Part shown: piece by piece, positions 27,774 to 35,749 of the stretch
Numbering within the stretch: position 1 is the first letter of the stretch
How the letters are laid out: the number at the start of each line of letters is the position of its first letter
Assembly: GCA_963792875.1 (NCBI GenBank)
Contig: CAWBXV010000006.1
Location: forward strand, 372,001-436,000
Length of the DNA stretch: 64,000 nt
Source of the DNA: JAHEGP01 sp963792875
GTDB lineage: Bacteria > Pseudomonadota > Gammaproteobacteria > Pseudomonadales > JAHEGP01
Reading direction: 5' to 3'
Made by a program: the position numbers and the translations under genes
The notes under the pieces: generated by a model
What the model was told of the DNA's origin: nothing
The model's database searches: none
What the model saw: the letters and a program-made list of their open reading frames with translations, nothing else

Positions 27774-30383
27774 ATGATTGCCCGGGCAGGCGGGCTGCCG
27801 ATCGTCGACGTGCTGGACGCGGTGCGCGCGGCCCTGCGCGGGCGTCACGAGCTGGTGCTCGAGGCGCCGCCGGGGGCTGGCAAGACTACCCTCGTGCCCC
27901 TGGCGCTGCTGCATGAGCCCTGGCTGGGCGCCCAGAGGATCGTCATGCTGGAGCCGCGCCGCATGGCTGCGCGGGCGTGTGCGGCGCGCATGGCGCAGCT
28001 GCTGGGTGAGCCGGTGGGTCGCACCGTCGGTTACAGTGTGCGGCTGGAGAGCCGGGTCAGCGGGGACACGCGCATCGAGGTGGTCACCGAGGGTGTGCTC
28101 ACCCGGCGGCTGCAGTCCGATCCGGGGCTGGAAGGCGTCGGCCTGCTGATTTTTGACGAGTTTCACGAGCGCAGCCTGGATGCGGACCTCGGGCTGGCGC
28201 TGGCGCTGCAGGGGCGGGCCATCTGCCGCGACGCGTCATCGCCTCTCAGGCTGCTGATCATGTCCGCCACCCTGGACGGAGCCGCGGTCGCGGCGCTGCT
28301 GGACGATGCCCCGCGCGTGCGCGCCGAAGGCCGGGTCTACCCGGTGGCGGTGGACTATTGCGCTGCGGCTGAGCGGCGACCGGCGGGCGAGCGCGGTGAC
28401 GGGTCTGCGCAACGTGCGCTGGCGCAGTGCGTGGACGTGTTGTGCCAGTTGCTGGCCGAGAACCCGCTGGCGGAGCCGAGCCCCAATGGCGTGCTGGTGT
28501 TCCTGCCGGGGCAGGCCGAAATTCAGCGCACGATGCGGCAGCTGCGCGAGCGCCTGCCGGAGCAGTGCCTGCAGCGCGTCGATATCGTGCCGCTGCACGG
28601 CTCCTTGAGTCTGGAGCAGCAGGAGCGGGCCATGCAGCCTCCGCTCGGGGGGCGCCGCAAGGTGGTGCTGGCGACCAACATCGCCCAGACCAGTCTGACG
28701 ATCGAGGGCGTGGCCACCGTCGTGGATACCGGGCTGGCCCGCGCAGCGCGGTTTGATCCGGGCAGCGGGATGGCCCGCCTGCACACCGTGACCATCTCGC
28801 GCGCCTGCAGTGAACAGCGCGCCGGTCGGGCGGGGCGGCTGGGGCCGGGCCGGTGCTTTCGCCTGTGGCCTGAATCCCGCCAGGAGCGGCTGGCGCTGCG
28901 CGCCACGCCCGAGATGCTGCAGGCCGACCTGGCGCAGCTGGCGCTGCAGCTGCTTGCCTGGGGGGTGAGCGATCCGGCTGAGCTGTCCTGGCTGGATCCA
29001 CCCCCTCGGGCGGCCTGGGAGCAGGCGCTGCAGCTGCTGGCCGGGCTGCAGGCGGCCAGCATGAGCGGCGATGGCGGCTGGCGCCTGGCGCCGCTGGGAG
29101 TCGCGATGGCCGCGCTGCCGATGCATCCACGCCTGGCCCGCATGTTGATCTGCGCCCACGCGGCAGGGCTGGATGCGCTGGCCTGTGAGCTGGCGGCCGT
29201 GCTCTCCGAGCGCGATCCCATGCCGGGCGCGGGTGTCGACCTGGCATCCCGCTTGCTGGCTCTGCGGCAGGATGCGGCCGGCGCCCATGGGGGCTGGCGT
29301 CACCGCGTCCGGCAGGCGGCGCGCCAGTATCGGCGAGTGTTGCGGCAGCAGAAACTTCCCGCGGCGGTGCAGTGGTCGGCGCCGCGTGATGAGGAGGAGG
29401 CGATAGGCTGCCTGCTGGCGCTCGCGTATCCCGACCGCATCGCCCTGCGCCGGCAGCCGGGGAGCGATAGCTGCCAGCTGGCCAGCGGGCGCGAGGTGCT
29501 GGTGACGGACCACGGCGCGTTGGGCAGCGGCGCCTGGCTGGTGGTGGCCGACCTGGGCGGCCGGGCGGGGCAGGCGCAGGATCGCGCCTATCTGGCAGCC
29601 CCGCTGGCGCCGCGTCTGTTCGAGAGCGAGCTGGCGGACCTGGTCACTACCGACGCGGTCGCGCTCTGGGATGAAGGCAGTGGCCGCTTTATCGCCGAAG
29701 AGCGCCGGCTGGTGGGGCGTCTGGTACTCGCGCGAAAACGCCTGCACGATGTCGACCCCGCGCTGCGGCGCGAGGCCCTGCTGGCGCTGATCGCCCGCCG
29801 GGGGCTGGGCATGCTGCCGTGGTCGCCGGGAGCGCGTCAGTGGCGTGCCCGGGTCGATCTGCTGCGGCGGACTGGGCTGCCGGCGCCGGGGCTGGAGGCC
29901 TGGCCGGACCTCTCCGATCGCGTGCTGCTGGCCAGCCTCGATCAGTGGCTGGGCCCCTGGCTGGAGTCGATCACCCACCTCGATGAGCTGGCGGGGCTCG
30001 ATCTGGCCGGCATGCTGCGGGCGCTGCTGCCCTGGGAGGCCAGCCAGGCGCTGAGCGAGCAGGCGCCCTCGCACTGGCAGGTACCCTCCGGCGCCCGCCT
30101 GGCCATCGACTATCTGAGCGATCCGCCCGTGCTGGCGGTCAAACTGCAGGAAATGTTCGGCAGCGATGAGACCCCGGTCATTGCCCAGGGCAGGGTCGCG
30201 CTCACGCTGCACCTGCTGTCGCCGGCCAGGCGCCCGCTGCAGATCACCCAGGATCTGGCCGGTTTCTGGCGCGGCAGCTACGACGCGGTGAGGCGGGAGA
30301 TGAAGGGCCGCTATCCCAAGCACCCGTGGCCGGATGATCCGCTGGGAGCGCGCCCCACTGCCGGCACCCGTCGCCGCAGCTGA
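27774..30383 (+). CDS. hrpB: ATP-dependent helicase HrpB
   Basis: 869 residues from the ATG at 27774 (a TTG at 27750 would add eight). DEAH/RHA-type SF2 helicase: EAPPGAGKTTLVPLAL (Walker A) near residue 32, IFDEFHERSLDAD (DEAH-like DEFH box), MSATLDG (motif III), ATNIAQTSLTIEGVATVVDT (motif V) and EQRAGRAGRLGPG (motif VI). The HA2 domain follows, and the C-terminal GSYDAVRREMKGRYPKHPWP is diagnostic of HrpB. RNA substrate not established in most bacteria. The gene is intact over its whole length, in contrast to the island genes. Confidence 0.96.
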   Translation: MIARAGGLPIVDVLDAVRAALRGRHELVLEAPPGAGKTTLVPLALLHEPWLGAQRIVMLEPRRMAARACAARMAQLLGEPVGRTVGYSVRLESRVSGDTRIEVVTEGVLTRRLQSDPGLEGVGLLIFDEFHERSLDADLGLALALQGRAICRDASSPLRLLIMSATLDGAAVAALLDDAPRVRAEGRVYPVAVDYCAAAERRPAGERGDGSAQRALAQCVDVLCQLLAENPLAEPSPNGVLVFLPGQAEIQRTMRQLRERLPEQCLQRVDIVPLHGSLSLEQQERAMQPPLGGRRKVVLATNIAQTSLTIEGVATVVDTGLARAARFDPGSGMARLHTVTISRACSEQRAGRAGRLGPGRCFRLWPESRQERLALRATPEMLQADLAQLALQLLAWGVSDPAELSWLDPPPRAAWEQALQLLAGLQAASMSGDGGWRLAPLGVAMAALPMHPRLARMLICAHAAGLDALACELAAVLSERDPMPGAGVDLASRLLALRQDAAGAHGGWRHRVRQAARQYRRVLRQQKLPAAVQWSAPRDEEEAIGCLLALAYPDRIALRRQPGSDSCQLASGREVLVTDHGALGSGAWLVVADLGGRAGQAQDRAYLAAPLAPRLFESELADLVTTDAVALWDEGSGRFIAEERRLVGRLVLARKRLHDVDPALRREALLALIARRGLGMLPWSPGARQWRARVDLLRRTGLPAPGLEAWPDLSDRVLLASLDQWLGPWLESITHLDELAGLDLAGMLRALLPWEASQALSEQAPSHWQVPSGARLAIDYLSDPPVLAVKLQEMFGSDETPVIAQGRVALTLHLLSPARRPLQITQDLAGFWRGSYDAVRREMKGRYPKHPWPDDPLGARPTAGTRRRS

Positions 30384-30467
30384 CAGGGCGCCGGTGCGGC
30401 GCGCCTGCATTTTGGGGCGGATCAGGCTACTATGGCTGCGGTGCCGCCAAAGCCCGGGCGCCTGCCT

Positions 30468-30545
30468 GGTGCGGCCGTTCGGCGAGGCCATTCGGCGAGG
30501 CCATTCGGCGAGGCCATTCGGCGCGGCCGTTCGGCGGGGCCATCG
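30468..30545 (+). repeat. 13-bp tandem repeat (minisatellite), six units
   Basis: Six head-to-tail units of GGCGAGGCCATTC and close variants (GGTGCGGCCGTTC, GGCGCGGCCGTTC, GGCGGGGCCATCG). The three central copies are identical. It ends 35 bases before the next start codon. No spacers of varied sequence, so it is not CRISPR. Confidence 0.9.
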
Positions 30546-30580
30546 GGTGGATGGGTAGGCAGATAGCGAGAGCGTGATTG

Positions 30581-32014
30581 ATGAAGATATGGCTGTTCAT
30601 CGTCAGTGTGATGGTGTGCGCCAGCGGGCTTGCCGCGCCGCAGCAGCCCCCGGCGCCGGACGACCCTTCCGCCCAGCGTCGGGCGCTGCTGGAGGCCGTC
30701 ATCCCGGCAGACTGGCAGCGTTTCAGGCAGCGCGAGCCCGTATTCGACTCTGAGCTGTTCTGGGTTGAGGCGGGGCCGCGCGACGCTCCGACGGCGCTCG
30801 TGGTGCATGGTCTGGGCAGCGACGGCCTGCGCTCGCTGCTGCCCTCTTTGCAGGCGCTGGTGGGTCGCTACCGCATTATCGCGCCGGATCTGCCCGGCTT
30901 CGGGTTATCGGAGCAGCCCCGGGGGCATTATTCGCCTACCCGCTACGCGCGCCTGCTGCACTGGCTGGTCAAGCAGCGCGCCGGCAAGGCGGTGGCGGTG
31001 GTCGGGCATTCCATGGGCGGGGCCGTTGCGCTGCGCTTCGCCGGCAGCTACCCGCAGCAGGTCGAGCGCCTGGTTCTGGTGTCCTCGGCGGGCGTGCTGG
31101 AGCGAACGGCGTTTCTCAGGCACGCGGCGTCGCTGCCGGTTCCGCTGGAAGGCGTCCCCGATGTGGTCACCGGCGTGGTTGACAGTATGCGCCAGTACGG
31201 CAGCGCCCTGCTGGACTGGGCGGGCCTGATGCCGGACCCGGCCGCGCTGCTGCAGAGCAGCGATGTGGTGTGGGATGCCCTGACCAGGGGGCAGCCCAAT
31301 ATCAATGCGGCGCTGTGCCTCGTGGGTGAGGATTACAGTGCGGTCATCGCCAGCCTGGAGGTGCCCGTCTATCTGATCTGGGGCACGGATGACGCGATCA
31401 CGCCGCCGCGCACCGGCCGCCTGCTCGCGGGGCGCCTGCGCAGGGCTCAGCTCACCGAAATCATCGGCGCGGGCCACATGCCCATGGCGACCCATACCGA
31501 ATTGTTCAATCAGCTGCTGCTGGAGGCGCTGGCCGCGCGCGGCACGGGTCAGCCGTACTGGCGTCGGCCCGCGCCCGTGAAGAGGCCGCCGGACCTGTTG
31601 TGCCGCGGCAAGGCGGGCGGCGTGTACCAGGGTTATTACGCGCGGGTGGAACTGGATCACTGCGACAACGCCACGCTGATGAACGTCACGGCGTCCTCGC
31701 TGTCGATCGTGGACTCGACGGTGGACGCTTACAATCTCAGCGTCAGCGCCAAGGAGGGCGCGGCGATTGCCGTCAGCGACAGCGATCTGACCATCACCAA
31801 TGCCGAGCTGAGCGGGGATGTCGCGGTGTCGGCGACGGGCAGCAAGCTGGATCTGGCAGGCGTCAGCCTGCGGGTGCGCGAGCGCTCCATCGTCAGCGCA
31901 CAGGAGAGCAGCCTGACGATCTCGGTCAGTGACCTGGAGAGCCCCGGTTTCAGCGGTGCCCTGCATGGCGCCTATCGCCTGGCGGACGATTCGCTCGACG
32001 CGCAGCTGCGCTGA
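30581..32014 (+). CDS. Secreted alpha/beta hydrolase with beta-solenoid-like tail
   Basis: 477 residues from ATG 30581. Residues 1-19 are a signal peptide (MKIWLFIVSVMVCASGLAA). Residues 60-325 are an alpha/beta hydrolase: oxyanion region VVHGLGSDG, nucleophile elbow GHSMGG near residue 145, Asp in IWGTDDAITPP, His in GAGHMPMATH. Residues 340-477 are unlike usual hydrolases: repeated short strands rich in Ser, Thr, Asp and Val (SLSIVDSTVDAYNLSVSA, DSDLTITNAELSGDVAVSAT) resembling coils of a right-handed beta-solenoid, preceded by two Cys (LLCRGK, DHCDN) that could form a disulfide. Probably periplasmic or surface-associated; substrate unknown. Confidence 0.85.
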   Translation: MKIWLFIVSVMVCASGLAAPQQPPAPDDPSAQRRALLEAVIPADWQRFRQREPVFDSELFWVEAGPRDAPTALVVHGLGSDGLRSLLPSLQALVGRYRIIAPDLPGFGLSEQPRGHYSPTRYARLLHWLVKQRAGKAVAVVGHSMGGAVALRFAGSYPQQVERLVLVSSAGVLERTAFLRHAASLPVPLEGVPDVVTGVVDSMRQYGSALLDWAGLMPDPAALLQSSDVVWDALTRGQPNINAALCLVGEDYSAVIASLEVPVYLIWGTDDAITPPRTGRLLAGRLRRAQLTEIIGAGHMPMATHTELFNQLLLEALAARGTGQPYWRRPAPVKRPPDLLCRGKAGGVYQGYYARVELDHCDNATLMNVTASSLSIVDSTVDAYNLSVSAKEGAAIAVSDSDLTITNAELSGDVAVSATGSKLDLAGVSLRVRERSIVSAQESSLTISVSDLESPGFSGALHGAYRLADDSLDAQLR

Positions 32015-32077
32015 GCGCTTCTTCGGGGGCCGGGCTTGCAGCGGTCGGCTGGCGAGGGCTGCAAGCGCAGCGGTGGT

Positions 32078-32443
32078 TCAGTGGCCCAGGCGAATAAACG
32101 GCCAGATGGAGAGATAGAGGATCGCGGCGATGGCCACGATGGCAGCCAGGCTGCGGGCCGGGTTCTGCAGGGCCCACCGCAGGGCGGTCGGTGCCAGTCC
32201 CTGGCGCCGTGCCTGCGCATGGGCCAGGCGCGTCTGCTGCCGTCTGTGTCGTTGATACTCGTCCAGCAGGCCGCGGGCACTCGACAGCTGGCTTTCGTCG
32301 ACCAGCCACAACGCCGCCGTGCCCACCCCCCAGCGGCCTGCTGACGTCTCATAGAAGGCCAGGTTATGGCGCTGCAGCAGGTCGCGAACCTCGTCGGCTT
32401 CTTCGTCTGGCACGCCCTGCAGGCTGAACAGCAATAGCGACAT
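32078..32443 (-). CDS. DUF6164 family protein, one membrane helix
   Basis: 121 residues. Starts MSLLLFSLQGVPDEEADEVR, followed by LLQRHNLAFYETSAGRWGVG, a pattern conserved in this gammaproteobacterial family, then a C-terminal hydrophobic segment (SLAAIVAIAAILYLSIWPFI). Likely an inner-membrane protein with a small cytoplasmic domain. Function unknown. It lies 18 bases after the acyltransferase gene on the same strand and is probably in its operon. Confidence 0.8.
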   Translation of the reverse strand: MSLLLFSLQGVPDEEADEVRDLLQRHNLAFYETSAGRWGVGTAALWLVDESQLSSARGLLDEYQRHRRQQTRLAHAQARRQGLAPTALRWALQNPARSLAAIVAIAAILYLSIWPFIRLGH

Positions 32444-32461
32444 GGCGGCAGCGGTACCGTG

Positions 32462-33367
32462 TCAATCGACGGGGCGCTGATACAGCGCGTCGAGCAGGGC
32501 GTCTTTCTCCTCCCAGATCGCGCGTATCCATGCCTGGAATTCCTGCCGGTGCGCCTCGTCGGTGGCGTAGTCCCCATGCAGGAACTGCTGCGGTATCTCC
32601 CGCTGATCCAGATGAATGGTCACCCGCCCGGTCCGGCCGCTGATAAACTCCCAGAACGACGGGGCTCGCCCGTCCTGGTAGGCGATAGTGAAATCCAGCA
32701 GCGAGTGGATGCTCCCGCCCATCGCGTCCAGCACTGCGGCGACCCCCCCGGCCTTGGGTTTCAGCAGGTGGCGATAAGGGGATTGCTGCTGCCGGTGCTT
32801 GTCGCGCGTGAAGCGCGTGCCCTCGAGAAAGTTGAAGATCGTCACCGGCGTGTACTGGAACTTTTCACAGGCGCGGCGGGTGCTCTCCAGGTCCTGGTTG
32901 CGCTTTTCCGGATGGCGTTCGAGATACTCCCTGGAGTGGCGCTGCATAAAGGGGAAGTCCAGGGCCCACCAGCACAGACCGATCACCGGCACCCAGATGA
33001 GCTGCTTTTTCAGAAAGAATTTCGGCAGCGGTATGCGGCGGTTGAGGCAGTACTGCAGAATAAAGATATCGGCCCAGGATTGATGATTGGACGTGAGCAG
33101 ATACCACTGGTCGTGGTGCAGGCCGTCCAGACCCTCGACCTTCCAGTCGATCCTGCGGGTGAGGCGAATCCAGAGGCCGTTGATGTCGATCCACAATTCG
33201 GCGATGCTGCTGGCCCAGCGGGTGCACAGGCGCCGCCAGGACGGGAGCGGCAGCAGCGCGCGGGCGATGGCGACGGCCACCAGCGCCGGCGCCAGCAGGA
33301 CGGTGTTGGCACAGAGTGCTATTAAAGCAACGCTGCCCTTGATCCAGGGCGGTAGGAAGCTAAGCAT
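32462..33367 (-). CDS. Acyltransferase, YihG-like (LPLAT family)
   Basis: 301 residues. An N-terminal membrane segment (VALIALCANTVLLAPALVAV) precedes the acyltransferase motif SNHQSWADI (NHx4D) near residue 93. FNFLEGTRFTRDKHRQQQS is the third motif (EGTR). These are hallmarks of lysophosphatidic-acid-type acyltransferases, and the layout matches E. coli YihG, which influences phospholipid acyl composition. Acts in the inner membrane using acyl-ACP or acyl-CoA. Confidence 0.9.
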   Translation of the reverse strand: MLSFLPPWIKGSVALIALCANTVLLAPALVAVAIARALLPLPSWRRLCTRWASSIAELWIDINGLWIRLTRRIDWKVEGLDGLHHDQWYLLTSNHQSWADIFILQYCLNRRIPLPKFFLKKQLIWVPVIGLCWWALDFPFMQRHSREYLERHPEKRNQDLESTRRACEKFQYTPVTIFNFLEGTRFTRDKHRQQQSPYRHLLKPKAGGVAAVLDAMGGSIHSLLDFTIAYQDGRAPSFWEFISGRTGRVTIHLDQREIPQQFLHGDYATDEAHRQEFQAWIRAIWEEKDALLDALYQRPVD

Positions 33368-33398
33368 AAAGGTGAAAGGCCTCCTCGTGGACGGGTAG

Positions 33399-34091
33399 TT
33401 ATGGCGCGGCCACGCGGGCGCGAGGCCCCCGGCGCAGGGCCCCCGGCGCGATCACCGGTTCGCCATGGCGGCACGACGCCGCCGCGGCGATACCTCGTTC
33501 AGCGCTTTTTGCCGGATTTCTTGCTGCGCTCTTTCTTGCGCTTCTTTTTGCTTTTTTTGTCTTTGTCTTTGTCTTTGTCTTTTTCTTCTTGTCCTTCTTG
33601 TCCTTCTTGCCCTTCTTGCCTTCGCCCTTTGCCGCGCGCTGCTTCTCAGACGGGTCCTTGGCCTTTTTCCTGCCCTTGCCGCCCTTGGGCTTCTTATCGG
33701 CTTTCTCTGCGGTTATCGACGGCAGCGGCGCCGCGGGGCTGTCGAAAAACGAGTCCTCGATCTCGTCGGCAAAGTCATCGAGGTCGCTGTCGTCTTCGAA
33801 AGCGTCCTCGTCGTCCAGCTCGTCCTCTTCATCGAACGTGGACCCCACCAGGTCCGCGCCGCCGGCTTTGGCGCTTGCGTAGATGGCAGCGTTGGGCGGT
33901 GTGGAGGCCGCGACCAGGCTTGCCGCGTCCTGTATGACCTGGCTGGCTTTGGCCTTGCCGAAGCCCGGGATGGACAGCAGAGCGTCCGCCGATGCCTCTG
34001 CCAGATCTTCGGCCGAGTTGAAGCCCAGCTGTGTCAATTGCTTTGCAATGGCGGGCCCGATACCCTTGATGCTTTGAAGCGAGATGGCCAT
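33399..34091 (-). CDS. Helix-hairpin-helix protein with acidic middle and Lys-rich tail
   Basis: 230 residues in the zero frame from ATG 34091. Residues 1-50 carry two helix-hairpin-helix motifs (SIKGIGPAIAKQLTQLGF, LLSIPGFGKAKASQVI), which bind DNA backbone. Residues 80-115 are strongly acidic (DEEDELDDEDAFEDDSDLDD). Residues 130-185 are Lys-rich. At 33552-33558 seven A's form A-AAA-AAA in the phase needed for -1 slippage. In the -1 frame the protein would end SKKKRKKERSKKSGKKR at 33499, a much more natural tail than the zero-frame extension to 33399. Either frameshifting, repeat slippage or a homopolymer error is possible. Likely a nucleoid-associated or DNA-repair accessory protein, by inference. 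Confidence 0.7.
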   Translation of the reverse strand: MAISLQSIKGIGPAIAKQLTQLGFNSAEDLAEASADALLSIPGFGKAKASQVIQDAASLVAASTPPNAAIYASAKAGGADLVGSTFDEEDELDDEDAFEDDSDLDDFADEIEDSFFDSPAAPLPSITAEKADKKPKGGKGRKKAKDPSEKQRAAKGEGKKGKKDKKDKKKKTKTKTKTKKAKRSARKSAARNPAKSAERGIAAAASCRHGEPVIAPGALRRGPRARVAAP

Positions 34092-34279
34092 GGTTGGACT
34101 CTGTTGGCGGAGATCAGTGGTGTTAGGTTGGTGCACGCTCTGCCGAGCTTACAGCCCACGGCGGGGCAATTCAATGAGAAATCCGGCAGCGGGCGCATTG
34201 ACGCTGGTGCTGCGGCGCTGCCTGTCACGCGCGGCTTGAATGGTTCGCGCAGCGTGCTGTTGGAATGGCGGGAGGCAAT

Positions 34280-35749
34280 GTGAGCGGACGGCGAGTTGGC
34301 AACATGACCGATGACCTTCGGCAAGCCTTGGCGATGGCGAGTGAGCGGGCGCTTGGCTACCGGGAGCAGTTTCCGCCGCCGGCGCCCGGTGCCGACCTGG
34401 ATGCGCTGCGGCGGGCGCTGGATGCGGGCCTGCCGGAGCGTGGCCGCGGTGCTGCCGAGGTCATTGATCATCTGGTCAAGGCGGTGGAGCCGGGCCTGAT
34501 TGGCATCAGCAGCCCCGATTTTTATGGCTGGGTGATGGGCGCCTCGCACCCGGTGGGGGTTGCGGCAGAGTGGTTGACGGCCAGTTGGGGGCAGAACGCC
34601 GGCATCTATGAGACGTCCCCCGCCGCGGCGGTGGCCGAGGAAGTGGCCGGGCGCTGGCTGCTCGACCTACTGCGACTGCCCGGCGATTGTTCGGTGGGGT
34701 TCGTCACCGGAGCCACTATGGCCAGCTTCGTCGGTCTGGCCGCCGCGCGCAGTGAAGTGCTGCTGCGGGCGGGGTGGGATTGCGCCCGGGACGGGCTCTT
34801 CGGTGCGCCGCCGGTCACCGTCTACCTCGGCGCGCAGGCCCACGCCAGCGTACTGGCGGCGCTGCGCTACCTCGGCTTCGGTGAGCGCCAGCTGATCGCC
34901 GTGGACAGCGACGAGCAGGGCGGCATGCGGCCGGCGAGCCTGGCGCAGGCCCTGCGGCGCACGGATGGCCCCGCTATCGTCGTCGGCCAGGCCGGACACA
35001 TCCACTCGGGTGGCTTCGACCCTTTCGAGCAGACCATCCCGCTGGCTCGTGAGCGCGGGGCATGGGTGCATGTGGATGGTGCGTTCGGCCTGTGGGCGCG
35101 TGCGGCGCCCGCGCTCTCTGCGCTCGCCAGTGGCGTCGAGTTGGCCGACTCCTGGGCCGTAGACGGCCACAAGTGGCTGCAGATACCGTACGACAGCGGC
35201 TTCGCCATCGTCCGTGACGGCGCCGCCATGCAGCGCGCGATGGCGATATCGGCCAGTTACCTCGGCACGGGTCCGCGCGATGCCCGCAATCCGTCGAATT
35301 ACGTTCCCGAGCTGTCGCGGCGGGCCCGCGGCTTCGCCGTTTGGGCGGTGTTGCAGGCGCTGGGTCGCCACGGCGTCAGGGAAATGGTCGAGCGGCATTG
35401 CCGCTGCGCGCGTGAGCTTGGCCAGCGGCTGCTGCAGGAACCTGGCATCCGCGTGCTGAACCGGATTGAGCTCAATCAGCTGGCGCTGACCTTCGGGCCG
35501 GCCGGGGCGAGCCAGGCCGAGCGCGACGCCTGCACCCGGCAGGTGATCGCCGCGCTGCAGCGCGAGAACCGCTGTTTCGTCAGCGGTGCCAGCTGGAGCG
35601 GCCATTGGATCATGCGGGTTTCCGTCATTTCCCACTACACGGATACCCCGCAGATGGAGGCGCTGGCCGCTGCCATCATTCGGGCGTGGCGCTGCGCGAG
35701 GCCGCGCCAGCGGGCGCCGGGGTCTGTCCCAGGCTCGCGTGGACCATGA
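34280..35749 (+). CDS. PLP-dependent group II decarboxylase (AADC-like)
   Basis: 489 residues from GTG 34280, which has GGAGG four bases upstream; an ATG at 34304 is the alternative. Pyridoxal-phosphate lysine lies in SWAVDGHKWLQIPYDSG. HVDGAFGLWAR holds the Asp that contacts the pyridine nitrogen, and GFVTGATMASFVGLAAARSE is the family's phosphate-side region. Matches the aromatic-L-amino-acid/glutamate decarboxylase superfamily; substrate cannot be deduced. Its last 74 bases overlap the end of the convergent alkaline phosphatase gene. Confidence 0.88.
   Translation: MSGRRVGNMTDDLRQALAMASERALGYREQFPPPAPGADLDALRRALDAGLPERGRGAAEVIDHLVKAVEPGLIGISSPDFYGWVMGASHPVGVAAEWLTASWGQNAGIYETSPAAAVAEEVAGRWLLDLLRLPGDCSVGFVTGATMASFVGLAAARSEVLLRAGWDCARDGLFGAPPVTVYLGAQAHASVLAALRYLGFGERQLIAVDSDEQGGMRPASLAQALRRTDGPAIVVGQAGHIHSGGFDPFEQTIPLARERGAWVHVDGAFGLWARAAPALSALASGVELADSWAVDGHKWLQIPYDSGFAIVRDGAAMQRAMAISASYLGTGPRDARNPSNYVPELSRRARGFAVWAVLQALGRHGVREMVERHCRCARELGQRLLQEPGIRVLNRIELNQLALTFGPAGASQAERDACTRQVIAALQRENRCFVSGASWSGHWIMRVSVISHYTDTPQMEALAAAIIRAWRCARPRQRAPGSVPGSRGP

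Noticed and set aside
28236..30491. A 751-codon open frame on the minus strand across hrpB
   Set aside because: It has no family signature, is rich in Gln, Arg, Pro and Gly as expected from reading a GC-rich gene backwards, and hrpB on the other strand is complete and certain.
30468..30545. Possible CRISPR array
   Set aside because: Units are 13 bp and contiguous, with no unique spacers.
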